Source: JBCBJX01 sp038522735
Lineage (GTDB): Bacteria; Pseudomonadota; Alphaproteobacteria; Caulobacterales; Parvularculaceae
Direction of reading: 5' to 3'
Assembly: GCA_038522735.1 (NCBI GenBank)
Contig: JBCBJX010000029.1
Location: 1-30,400, forward strand
Length of the DNA: 30,400 nt
Positions within the stretch are counted from its first letter, which is position 1, and each line of letters begins with the position of its first letter. A model generated the notes under the pieces. That model made no database searches and was not told the origin of the DNA. It saw nothing but the letters and a program-made list of their open reading frames with translations. The position numbers and the translations under genes were made by a program. Of the stretch, positions 1-6,943 are shown one piece after another.

Positions 1-1140
1 ACCGCGATCATGGCGCCGACGGAGATCCTCGCCCGTCAGCATGAGGAGAGCCTGCGCGATCTTATCGAGGCGGCGGGCCTGCAATCGATCCTCGTCACGG
101 GCCGCGACAAGGGGCGCGAGCGGGAGGCGAAGCTCGCGGGCGTGAAAGCGGGTTATGTGGACATCGTCTTCGGCACCCACGCTCTCTTCTCTGAGGACGT
201 TGCATTCGACGATCTCGGCCTCGTCGTCGTCGACGAGCAGCACCGCTTCGGCGTCCGCCAGCGGCTGGCGCTCACCGAAAAAGGAACCCGGACGGATCTT
301 CTCGTCATGACCGCAACGCCGATCCCGCGTACCCTCGCCCTCGCCGCTTACGGCGACATGGACGTCTCGCGCCTCGACGAAAAACCGCCCGGACGCCAGC
401 CCGTCGCAACCATCGCCAAGCCGACGGCGGCTCTCGACGAAGTGTTCGAAGCGGTTGGCCGCGCGGCGCGCCGCGGCGAGCAGGTCTACTGGGTCTGCCC
501 GCGTGTCGAAGCGGAGGACGCAGGCGGTCTCGTCGCCGCGGAGGAGCGCGCCGAAGCCCTGGGCGCCTATTTCGGAGCCCGCGTCCCCGTCGGCCTCGTC
601 CACGGCAAAATGCCGGGCCCGGAGAAAGACGCCGTGATGGCGGCGTTCTATGAAAAATCGCTCTCGGTTCTCGTCGCGACCACAGTGATCGAGGTCGGCG
701 TCAACGCGCCCGACGCGACGGTGATGGTCATCGAAAACGCCGAGCAGTTCGGCCTCGCCCAGCTGCACCAGCTGCGCGGGCGCGTCGGCCGGGGCTCGAA
801 GCCTGCGACCTGCCTCCTCCTTTATAAAAGCCCGCTCGGAGAGACGGCGAAGGCGCGCATCGAAACCCTGCGGCGTACGGACGACGGCTTCGTCATCGCG
901 GAGGAGGATCTGGCGCTGCGCGGCGCCGGAGACGCCCTCGGCGCGGCGCAATCGGGGCTCCCGCGCTTCCGGCTGGCGGACGCCGCCGCGCACCAGTCCC
1001 TGTTCGACATGGCGGCGGACGATGCGAGGCTGCTCGTCGAGGAAGACCCGGAGCTCGTGACGCCGCGCGGACAGGCGGCCCGAACGGCGCTCTATCTTTT
1101 CGAGCGGGACGCCGCGGTGAAGCTCCTGAAGTCAGGCTGA
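1..1140 (+). CDS. recG: ATP-dependent DNA helicase RecG, C-terminal part (5' end outside window)
   Basis: RecG remodels stalled replication forks and Holliday junctions with ATP. The reading frame is open from base 1 (Thr-Ala-Ile before the first Met at base 10), so this is a fragment whose wedge domain and Walker A motif lie off the left edge. Visible superfamily 2 motifs in order: MAPTEILA (motif Ia), VVDEQHRFG with the DEQH box (motif II), MTATPIPRTLAL (motif III), VATTVIEVGVNAPDATV (motif V) and QLRGRVGRG (motif VI). The TATPIPR and RGRVGRG strings are shared by RecG and Mfd. The end, with RFRLADAAAHQSLF, matches the RecG C-terminal region and no Mfd C-terminal domain follows. Its stop lies three bases from the stop of the convergent DUF502 gene, leaving no room for a separate terminator. 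Confidence 0.95.
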   Translation, partial: TAIMAPTEILARQHEESLRDLIEAAGLQSILVTGRDKGREREAKLAGVKAGYVDIVFGTHALFSEDVAFDDLGLVVVDEQHRFGVRQRLALTEKGTRTDLLVMTATPIPRTLALAAYGDMDVSRLDEKPPGRQPVATIAKPTAALDEVFEAVGRAARRGEQVYWVCPRVEAEDAGGLVAAEERAEALGAYFGARVPVGLVHGKMPGPEKDAVMAAFYEKSLSVLVATTVIEVGVNAPDATVMVIENAEQFGLAQLHQLRGRVGRGSKPATCLLLYKSPLGETAKARIETLRRTDDGFVIAEEDLALRGAGDALGAAQSGLPRFRLADAAAHQSLFDMAADDARLLVEEDPELVTPRGQAARTALYLFERDAAVKLLKSG

Positions 1141-1143
1141 CGA

Positions 1144-1965
1144 CTATGCGTCTTTCTTCGTTCCGAAGAGACGTGAGCGGAGGGAGCGTTTGCCTTCGGC
1201 TTCCAGCTCGGCGGCCATCTCCTCGGGCGTTTTGTTGCCGTTGAATTCCGGCGTGACGAGGCCGGCTGAGAAAATGAGCTTCGCGCCCTCCTCTACGCTC
1301 ATGTCGAGAACGCGGACGTCCTTTCGCGGCAGGAAGAGGAGGAAGCCCGAAGTCGGGTTCGGCGTCGTCGGAATGAAGACCGAGACGAGGCGGTCGTCGT
1401 CCGGCCCGGCGATGGTGACGGCGGGGTCCGAGGACTGCTCCAGAAGCGCCGCGCCGCGGCGGCCTTCGCGCTCGTCGTTGATGATGTGCTTCACCTCGCC
1501 TTTGGTCTCGGTGACGACGAAGGCGACGGCCCACACGCCGGGGCGCGGGTATTCGATGAGCGCGATCTCCTTGAAGGACTGATCGGACTGCTGAAGCGCC
1601 GTCTCGAAAACGTTCTTGAAGAAGCGATAGACGTTGCGCACGACCGGCGTCGCATCGACGAACCGCTCGCCGAAGCCGATGAAGGTCCGGCCAAGGAAGT
1701 TCTTCGCGAGCGCCCCGAGAAGAATGAGGAAAACGATCGCGATGAGAACGCCGACGCCCGGAAGCGTGCGGATGAGCGATTCATCGGTAATGAAGCCCGC
1801 CGGCAGCCAGCGCTTCACGAAGACGTCGAGCTGGGCCATCGGGCCGGTGACGAACCAGTAGACGATCGCAGCTGTAATCCCGACCGGCGCAGCGACGACG
1901 ACGCCCGCCAGGAAATTGTTGCGCAGCCCCGCGAGAAACCCGCTCGATTGCTTCTTCGTCTTCAT
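1144..1965 (-). CDS. DUF502 family membrane protein
   Basis: A 273-residue inner-membrane protein of the DUF502 family, whose molecular function is not established. Two hydrophobic segments are visible, about residues 17-40 (LAGVVVAAPVGITAAIVYWF) and 68-90 (PGVGVLIAIVFLILLGALAK). They are followed by the family's soluble part with FGERFVDATPVVRNVYRFFK and a C-terminal half holding VFIPTTPNPTSGFLLF. That proline/threonine-rich TTPNPTSG string is the clearest family signature. Length is typical. The start is the ATG preceded by a weak purine stretch (GACGGG). DUF502 next to recG is a common alphaproteobacterial arrangement. The gene converges on recG and diverges from the DUF3089 gene, so its promoter should lie in the 169 bases upstream. 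Confidence 0.9.
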   Translation of the reverse strand: MKTKKQSSGFLAGLRNNFLAGVVVAAPVGITAAIVYWFVTGPMAQLDVFVKRWLPAGFITDESLIRTLPGVGVLIAIVFLILLGALAKNFLGRTFIGFGERFVDATPVVRNVYRFFKNVFETALQQSDQSFKEIALIEYPRPGVWAVAFVVTETKGEVKHIINDEREGRRGAALLEQSSDPAVTIAGPDDDRLVSVFIPTTPNPTSGFLLFLPRKDVRVLDMSVEEGAKLIFSAGLVTPEFNGNKTPEEMAAELEAEGKRSLRSRLFGTKKDA

Positions 1966-2134
1966 ACCCGTCGCCGTCCGGCCGCCCTGTCGTCCCGATA
2001 GCAGACCGCGAGCCTTGGCGCGCGGCCGATCGCATGTTGTTTACATCGCTTCGGCGATATCAAACCGCCGAACCTCTGTTAAAACGTTGCGAAGGGGGCG
2101 AGATCAGGGCTGTGGACGGGAGGAGCCGGCGGCG

Positions 2135-3310
2135 ATGACGCGCGCACTCGGATTGCGAACGACGCTCGCGCTCGCGGCTTTCGCCGTCGTCGGCGTCGCG
2201 GCGGCGAGCCTTTTCGTGTTCGAAGAGAACGTCTCGAAGTTCCTGATCGCGCCGCGAACGCCCTATCAGGTCTACTCGCCGCCGCCCTCCCCCGATTACG
2301 ATCTCCGCGCATCCTGGCTTTTCGCGCCCGGCGACGGGTCGGATGCGGGCGCCGACATCTTTTACGTCCACAGCACGACCTACTATCAGCGCGCCGGATG
2401 GAACGCGCCGATCGGCGACGCCGGCACCGCGGAGCGGACCGCGACGGTGGCCGCGCCCAACGAGGCCGGGCCGTTCGCGCCGCTCGGCCGGCTGATCGCG
2501 CCGCGCTACCGGCAGGCGACGCTCTTTTCGTTTTTCACGCACAAAGCAGACGGCCGGGAGGCGCGCCGGACGGCCTTCGCCGACGTCCGCGCGGCCTTCC
2601 GCTCCTACCTGCGCGAGGCCGACCCAGACCGTCCGCTCTTTCTTGTCGGCTACGGGCAAGGGGCGCTCCACGCCCTCGGGCTGCTCGACGCGTTCTTCGC
2701 CGACCCGGCCCTGCAGAGCCGTCTCGTCGCCGCCTATGTAATCGATCATCCGGCGCCGACCGACTTCTTCGGCGATCCGTATGCGGCGGTGCCGGTTTGC
2801 AATGGGCCCGACGACATCCGCTGCGCTGTCGCCTATACGGCGTTCACGCCTGATTTCGACGCGGAGATCCGGCGCGCGCGGCTGCGCGGCATGGCGTGGA
2901 CCGCCTCGGGCGATCTCGCGCCGGTCAGGGGCCGGCCCCTTGTCTGCGTCAATCCCTTGAGCTGGAGCGTCGGCGGGAAGGCGGACGCGAGCGCCCATGT
3001 CGGCGCGGCCTCGGCGACCGGGCTTTCCGTCATGGACGACGCCATCCCGATTTCAGGCGCCGTCGGCGCCGCGTGCGACAACGGCGTCCTGGTGGTTGAT
3101 CGTCCGGAGCCGCCGTATCTGCGCCGTCGATCCGGGTTCGGCCGTGAATGGCGGGTCCAGAACTACAACCTCTTTTACTACGACCTGCGGGCGAACGCTC
3201 TCGAGCGCCTCGCCGCCTGGCGCGAAACCGTCGAAGAGGAGCGGCGGATCGCGCCGCCGATCGGCGAGGCCGAGGTCGTCACGGGATCGCCGATCATTCC
3301 CATCGACTGA
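2135..3310 (+). CDS. DUF3089 alpha/beta-hydrolase-fold protein, probably lacking the catalytic serine
   Basis: A 391-residue protein. One N-terminal hydrophobic segment (about residues 8-29, LRTTLALAAFAVVGVAAASL) suggests a membrane anchor or uncleaved signal, so the rest is probably periplasmic. The family-typical start of the domain, DIFYVHSTTYYQRAGWN (residues 74-90), and the C-terminal NYNLFYYDLRANALER place it in DUF3089. The nucleophile elbow, normally GHSQG in this family as I know it, reads GYGQG at residues 172-176, so Gly174 replaces Ser. The spot before the C-terminal motif, where relatives usually carry His, reads WRVQNYN. Both losses point to a non-hydrolytic role, or to catalysis by other residues. 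The start was chosen at the ATG behind GGGAGGAGC; an upstream in-frame ATG would overlap the divergent DUF502 gene. The gene stands alone ahead of galU. Confidence 0.85.
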   Translation: MTRALGLRTTLALAAFAVVGVAAASLFVFEENVSKFLIAPRTPYQVYSPPPSPDYDLRASWLFAPGDGSDAGADIFYVHSTTYYQRAGWNAPIGDAGTAERTATVAAPNEAGPFAPLGRLIAPRYRQATLFSFFTHKADGREARRTAFADVRAAFRSYLREADPDRPLFLVGYGQGALHALGLLDAFFADPALQSRLVAAYVIDHPAPTDFFGDPYAAVPVCNGPDDIRCAVAYTAFTPDFDAEIRRARLRGMAWTASGDLAPVRGRPLVCVNPLSWSVGGKADASAHVGAASATGLSVMDDAIPISGAVGAACDNGVLVVDRPEPPYLRRRSGFGREWRVQNYNLFYYDLRANALERLAAWRETVEEERRIAPPIGEAEVVTGSPIIPID

Positions 3311-3374
3311 ACTCCGCTTTGCGGCGAGCGGCCGCACGCGTTATGGCCTCCGGCACGTTCCTGAGGAGTGATCC

Positions 3375-4247
3375 ATGCGCCCTGTCCGTTCCGTCGTCGT
3401 GCCCGTTGCAGGTCTCGGCACCCGCGTTCTGCCGGCGACGAAGACGATCCCGAAGGAACTCCTCACCGTCGTCGACCGGCCGCTGATCGACTACGTCTAT
3501 GAAGAGGCCCGGGAGGCGGGCTGCGAGCACTTCATCTTCGTGACCGGCCGCGGGAAGAGCGCGATCGAGGATTATTTCGATCACGCCTTTGAGCTTGAGG
3601 CGACGCTCGAAGCCAAGAACAAAACGGCGGTTCTCGACGATCTTGTCTATCGCAAGCCACCGGCCGGCGCGGTCTCCTACACCCGCCAGCAGGCGCCTCT
3701 CGGGCTCGGCCATGCGGTTCTCTGCGCGCGCCGGCTCGTCGGCGACGAACCGTTCGCGGTGATCCTCCCCGACGACGTCGTCCAGAACGAGCGCGGCTGC
3801 CTCGCCCAGATGATCGACGCTTATAATGAGGTCGGGGGCAACCTCGTCGCCATCGAAGAAGTGCCGCAGGACAGGACGAACAAGTACGGCGTCGTCGCGC
3901 CGGAGGGCCCCGCCGACGGACGGCTCGTCAAGATGAGCGGCATGGTCGAGAAGCCGGACCCGGCGGACGCGCCTTCGAACCTCGCGATCATCGGGCGGTA
4001 TATTCTGCAGTCGGAGATTTTCCCGCTGCTCGCCGATCAGGGCGCGGGCGCCGGCGGCGAAATCCAGCTGACGGATTCCATGGCGACGCTGATGAAAGCG
4101 CAGACCTTCCACGGCTTCCGGTTCGAGGGCGCGCGCCATGATTGCGGCGACAAACTCGGCTGGTTGAAGGCGAACGTCGCCATGGGCCTCGCGCGCGAGG
4201 AGTTCGCCGCCGATTTTCGCGCCTACCTGAAAGACGCGATCGGCTGA
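3375..4247 (+). CDS. galU: UTP-glucose-1-phosphate uridylyltransferase
   Basis: Makes UDP-glucose from UTP and glucose-1-phosphate in the cytoplasm, feeding surface polysaccharides and nucleotide sugars. The 290 residues match the usual GalU length. The N-terminal nucleotide-binding signature VPVAGLGTRVLPATKTIPKE (residues 9-28) is nearly perfect. Downstream are LGLGHAVLCAR, the acidic ILPDDVVQN and, near the end, GGEIQLTDSMATLM and GARHDCGDKLGWLKAN, all hallmark GalU segments. A good Shine-Dalgarno (GAGGAG) sits about eight bases before the ATG. It follows the DUF3089 gene by 64 bases on the same strand and could be co-transcribed. It converges on the DUF192 gene with a 13-base gap and no visible terminator. 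Confidence 0.97.
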   Translation: MRPVRSVVVPVAGLGTRVLPATKTIPKELLTVVDRPLIDYVYEEAREAGCEHFIFVTGRGKSAIEDYFDHAFELEATLEAKNKTAVLDDLVYRKPPAGAVSYTRQQAPLGLGHAVLCARRLVGDEPFAVILPDDVVQNERGCLAQMIDAYNEVGGNLVAIEEVPQDRTNKYGVVAPEGPADGRLVKMSGMVEKPDPADAPSNLAIIGRYILQSEIFPLLADQGAGAGGEIQLTDSMATLMKAQTFHGFRFEGARHDCGDKLGWLKANVAMGLAREEFAADFRAYLKDAIG

Positions 4248-4260
4248 GGGTTTCCGTCCG

Positions 4261-4725
4261 TTAGTTCCGGTCGATAAGCGGATGGCGGACGAGATCGCCC
4301 GGCTCGATGCCGAGCTCGCCGGCGCGGCCGCCGCGGATCTCGAGAGCCGCGGCGACGATCTCCCCGGACGGGATCGTATCGAGGGAATGGGGCTCCGCCA
4401 TCTCGGCGATCCGGGCGATGGTGCCGTCCGTTCGGATGTAGATGATGTCGAGCGGGATGTAGGTGTTCTTCATCCACATGCTCGCCCGGCGCGGCTGTTC
4501 ATAGACGAACAGCATGCCGGCGTCGTCGGCGAGCTCGCGACGGAACATCAGTCCGCGCGACATCTCCTCGGGCTCGTCGGCGATCTCGACGACGAAACGC
4601 GCCGGGCCCGACGCGGTTTCGATGACGACCGGCGCCTCCTCCGGCGCGACGCCGCCCTCCTCTCCGCCGGCGCAGGCGGAAGCGAACAGCATGGCGGCGG
4701 CCGCGAGAATACGCAGAAGCGTCAT
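4261..4725 (-). CDS. DUF192 family lipoprotein
   Basis: A 154-residue secreted protein. Residues 1-18 form a short signal (TLLRILAAAAMLFASAC) ending in a lipobox-like ASAC, so Cys18 is the likely lipid-modified residue. The motif has Ala rather than Leu at -3, so plain cleavage by signal peptidase I is the alternative. The mature part is a DUF192 domain: ARFVVEIADEPEEMSRGLMFR, DDAGMLFVYEQPRRASMWMK and NTYIPLDIIYI are the conserved blocks. The family's function is unknown. The gene lies 25 bases downstream of the double cold-shock gene on the same strand, with a GGGA-type ribosome site in the gap, so the two are probably one operon. A cold-shock gene followed by DUF192 is a recurring pair in alphaproteobacteria. 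Confidence 0.92.
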   Translation of the reverse strand: MTLLRILAAAAMLFASACAGGEEGGVAPEEAPVVIETASGPARFVVEIADEPEEMSRGLMFRRELADDAGMLFVYEQPRRASMWMKNTYIPLDIIYIRTDGTIARIAEMAEPHSLDTIPSGEIVAAALEIRGGRAGELGIEPGDLVRHPLIDRN

Positions 4726-4750
4726 CGGATCATCCCTGTCTCAAGCGGCT

Positions 4751-5314
4751 TCAGCTGCCGGCGCGGAAACGGATCTCGACGGCGAGGAGGCCCTTCGGGC
4801 CCTGCCCGTAGCGCACGTCGACGTGCTGGTCCGGCTCCAGTTCCGCGATGGAGCATCGCCGCAGCACCTCCATGTGGACGAAGACGTCGCGGCCGTTGCT
4901 CTCCAGAGAGACGAAGCCGTAGCCCTTGGCGCGGTTGAACCATTTGACCGACGCCGGCTCGAACGCTTCCCCCGCCGGCGCGACGACGCCCGCGGGCTCG
5001 ACGCGCCGTTCGTCCGTCATCACCGGATGGGCCGTGCTTTCGTCGATGTCGATGAGGCGCAGCGCCTGCAGGCCTTTCGGGCGGCGCACCGCCTCGCAGA
5101 CGACCGTCGCGCCCTCCTTGGCCCCTGAGCGGCCCGCCTCTTTCAGGCAGGACGAGTGTATGAGCACGTCGCCGTCGCCGGCCGTCGGACCGGTCGTCGG
5201 AATGATGAAGCCGTAGCCCTTCACGGCGTCGAACCATTTGACGATGCCGCGCACTTCGATAATCGCGGCGTCGTCGTCCTGGTCGAGGGACTGAGACCCC
5301 GTCCCTGCCTCCAT
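4751..5314 (-). CDS. Double cold-shock domain protein
   Basis: A 187-residue nucleic-acid-binding protein with two cold-shock (OB-fold) domains. The first starts at about residue 23 with GIVKWFDAVKGYGFIIP (RNP1-like KGYGFI) and contains DVLIHSS (RNP2-like). The second starts at about residue 121 with SVKWFNRAKGYGFVSLE and contains DVFVHMEVL. A charged, proline-containing linker of about 40 residues separates them. Single-domain CspA proteins are about 70 residues; the tandem form is common in alphaproteobacteria. It probably acts as an RNA chaperone. I chose the ATG at base 5314, with GGGA eight bases upstream. GTG codons at 5335 and 5317 are in frame and would add seven or one residues. The DUF192 lipoprotein gene follows 25 bases downstream. 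Confidence 0.93.
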   Translation of the reverse strand: MEAGTGSQSLDQDDDAAIIEVRGIVKWFDAVKGYGFIIPTTGPTAGDGDVLIHSSCLKEAGRSGAKEGATVVCEAVRRPKGLQALRLIDIDESTAHPVMTDERRVEPAGVVAPAGEAFEPASVKWFNRAKGYGFVSLESNGRDVFVHMEVLRRCSIAELEPDQHVDVRYGQGPKGLLAVEIRFRAGS

Positions 5315-5435
5315 CACGCTGATCCCGTTTACCACGCGTTTACTTTACCGAAATTTCACATCGGACCAAGCGTCGTGACGCACCAATGACGCGAATTGGC
5401 GAGCCTCGTGCGACCGTTTGGTTGAAAATTGCTCC

Positions 5436-5445
5436 GACGTACGTC
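5436..5445. promoter_or_regulatory. Perfect 10-bp palindrome upstream of the cold-shock gene
   Basis: GACGTACGTC is a perfect palindrome about 120 bases before the chosen start of the cold-shock gene. It overlaps a TTGACG hexamer read on the minus strand that could act as a -35 element, although no good -10 follows at 16-18 bases. It could be an operator; chance is the alternative. Confidence 0.25.
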
Positions 5446-5487
5446 AATAGCGCGGAACCATGGCGCGAGAATGGCCAATTCTCTCCA

Positions 5488-5931
5488 TCAGGCGATGTCG
5501 CGGTCGGCGACCTCGCTCAGAAAAACTGAAACGAGATCGAGGAAGAGCTCGAAGTCGTCGAGAACGTTCTCTTCCGTGACGCCGCCGGCGGAATTGCGGT
5601 CGTACTGGACGACCACATCGCCGTCATCGTCGAAATAGACACGGCCGAATTTGATCGAGTTGTTGAATTCGTTGAGGAATTCGAGGCTGACATTCTCGTC
5701 GGTCAGCCCGGCGATATAGGCGATGTAACTGATGTCCGCATCCGGACCTTCCGTCCCGACAAGGACGATCTGATCGCCGACGGTGACAGCGACCATGCCG
5801 GAGCCGAACTCGCTGACGGCGTAGCCCGAGTCCTCCAGAATTTCGCCGATCCGGACTGCGGACATCTCCGCCCACGCCGCGCCCGGCGCGGCGATCAGTA
5901 GTGCGACCGTTGCGATCAAGGTGCGGATCAT
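5488..5931 (-). CDS. YbjN-family secreted protein
   Basis: A 147-residue protein. Residues 1-22 are a clear signal peptide (basic start, hydrophobic core TLIATVALLIAAPG, cleavage after AWA), so the mature protein is probably periplasmic. The rest matches the YbjN family (putative sensory transduction regulator, type III chaperone-like fold). The diagnostic blocks are SLEFLNEFNNSIKFGRVYFD, DDDGDVVVQYD and GGVTEENV followed by an acidic helix. The canonical pattern is an asparagine-containing helix, then phenylalanine-glycine-arginine, then an acid-rich strand. The biochemical role is unknown. An upstream in-frame start would add 20 residues in front of the signal; I prefer the inner ATG because it puts the signal peptide at the N-terminus. 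It stands alone between the PEP-CTERM gene and the cold-shock operon, all on the same strand. Confidence 0.85.
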   Translation of the reverse strand: MIRTLIATVALLIAAPGAAWAEMSAVRIGEILEDSGYAVSEFGSGMVAVTVGDQIVLVGTEGPDADISYIAYIAGLTDENVSLEFLNEFNNSIKFGRVYFDDDGDVVVQYDRNSAGGVTEENVLDDFELFLDLVSVFLSEVADRDIA

Positions 5932-6032
5932 GGAGAGCCCCGTCTGCTGCCGACAACCACGATAAAACCACAGGAGATCAGGGCCGCACAATCGCCTAAC
6001 GGCAACAGGCGGCCCGCCGTTTCTTGAACGCG

Positions 6033-6653
6033 TCAGGCCCGGCGGCGACGCGCGGCGGCGCCGAGGCCGATGAGACCAAGACCGAAGAGGCCGAGCGCAC
6101 CCGGCTCCGGTGTTTCGACGACGCTGCCCTCGAGGCCCTGGACGAACGCGACGTCGAAACCCGGCGAGCCGCCATTGTTGTCGAGGCCGACGATCTTCAC
6201 GGCGTTCACTATGCCCGTGAACCCGATGGAGCCGAGATCGAGCTCCGTGACCGTGCCGCCGTCGGCCATGCCGAGGAGGGTGAAGGTCGCGCCGAAGTCG
6301 GACGAAACGAAGACATCGGCCATCTCCGCCTGATTGCCGATCTCCGCGATGAAGAGGTCGTTGCCGGCGCCGTCGAACACGAAGCCCGAGGTGAACCCGA
6401 CGGTGACGAACGAATCCGTCGGCAACGATAGAAACGTCGTGCCGTCCGCATCGACAGCGAAGCTCGTCGAGACCGGAACCGGGAAATCCGGCGGATCGCT
6501 CGGGAAGGTGCCGCCATAGGGGCCGGCGAGCGGGCCGTTCCCGGAATCAAAAAAGTCGAGCACGACGTCGGCGAAGATCGTCGCGGCGTTCGCTGATGTG
6601 GCGAAAGCGAAGGCGCTCGCCGACGCGAGCACTGTGATCAGAATACGTTTCAT
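6033..6653 (-). CDS. PEP-CTERM domain surface protein
   Basis: A 206-residue exported protein. Residues 1-23 form a signal peptide (MKRILITVLASASAFAFA, cleavage near ANA-A). The C-terminus is a PEP-CTERM sorting signal: TPEP at residues 181-184, a glycine/leucine-rich transmembrane stretch (ALGLFGLGLIGLGAAA) and an Arg-rich end (RRRR). Proteins of this class are cut and anchored or released by an exosortase. The middle, with FVTVGFTSGFVFDGAGNDL, VFVSSDFGATFTLLG and VNAVKIVGLD, resembles the beta-sandwich seen in other PEP-CTERM proteins (DGxGxDL, then EVSxDGxxF, then a valine-rich strand). Ligand unknown. The start is the ATG directly after a GGGGGG tract; the longer frame would add 24 non-signal residues. 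No exosortase gene lies in the window. Confidence 0.88.
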   Translation of the reverse strand: MKRILITVLASASAFAFATSANAATIFADVVLDFFDSGNGPLAGPYGGTFPSDPPDFPVPVSTSFAVDADGTTFLSLPTDSFVTVGFTSGFVFDGAGNDLFIAEIGNQAEMADVFVSSDFGATFTLLGMADGGTVTELDLGSIGFTGIVNAVKIVGLDNNGGSPGFDVAFVQGLEGSVVETPEPGALGLFGLGLIGLGAAARRRRA

Positions 6654-6723
6654 GGTCCCCCCGATGTTTTGACACGATGAAAGCGTTGCAAAGGGGGCCG
6701 CACAGCGCAAGCATTCCGAGCGC

Positions 6724-6739
6724 AAAAGCGAAGCTTCGC
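6724..6739 (-). terminator. Possible weak terminator after tRNA-Glu
   Basis: Read on the minus strand, the perfect palindrome GCGAAGCTTCGC is followed directly by TTTT, about 43 bases past the CCA end of tRNA-Glu. As RNA it would form only a short stem, so termination would be weak. Confidence 0.3.
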
Positions 6740-6781
6740 GCGGCGCGACATAAATCTCTGAGTTATGGAAGCGCCCGGAAG

Positions 6782-6856
6782 TGGCAGGCCCTAGGGGAAT
6801 CGAACCCCTCTTTCCAGGTTGAAAACCTGGCGTCCTAACCGATAGACGAAGGGCCC
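6782..6856 (-). tRNA. tRNA-Glu (anticodon TTC)
   Basis: Read on the minus strand this folds as a complete cloverleaf. The acceptor stem is GGGCCCT with AGGGCCT, including a G1-U72 wobble pair. The D-arm contains CGGTTAGG. The anticodon stem CCAGG/CCTGG encloses the loop TTTTCAA, giving anticodon TTC for Glu. The T-arm is AGGGG-TTCGATT-CCCCT. The discriminator is G and the 3' CCA is encoded in the DNA. It lies just downstream of recJ and upstream of the PEP-CTERM gene, all on the minus strand. Confidence 0.97.
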
Positions 6857-6872
6857 GCGCCGGGAGACGCGG

Positions 6873-6901
6873 TAAATAGCGGCGCGCGCTTCAGCGTGCA
6901 A
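6873..6901 (-). promoter_or_regulatory. Predicted promoter of tRNA-Glu
   Basis: On the minus strand TTGCAC is followed after exactly 17 bases by TATTTA, a good sigma-70-type pair. The -10 ends 16 bases before the first base of the tRNA, as expected for a short tRNA leader. The site lies between the stop of recJ and the tRNA. Confidence 0.62.
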
Positions 6902-6943
6902 GCCGTTCGGCCCGAAATCCGTGCGACCGGAATTCACAGTGTT

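Noticed and set aside
2045..2058. ATCGC-TTCG-GCGAT hairpin with a UUCG tetraloop
   Set aside because: Only a 5-bp stem with no U-tract, upstream of both divergent genes, so it is not a terminator; too short to call regulatory.
5467..5483. GAGAAT-GGCCA-ATTCTC inverted repeat after the YbjN gene
   Set aside because: Position would suit a terminator, but there is no T-tract and the stem is AT-rich and short.
6684..6699. CGTTGCAAAGGGGG, similar to CGTTGCGAAGGGGG near 2083 and CGTTGCAAAG near 10680
   Set aside because: Three near matches at different distances and orientations to starts; no consistent promoter spacing, so probably chance.
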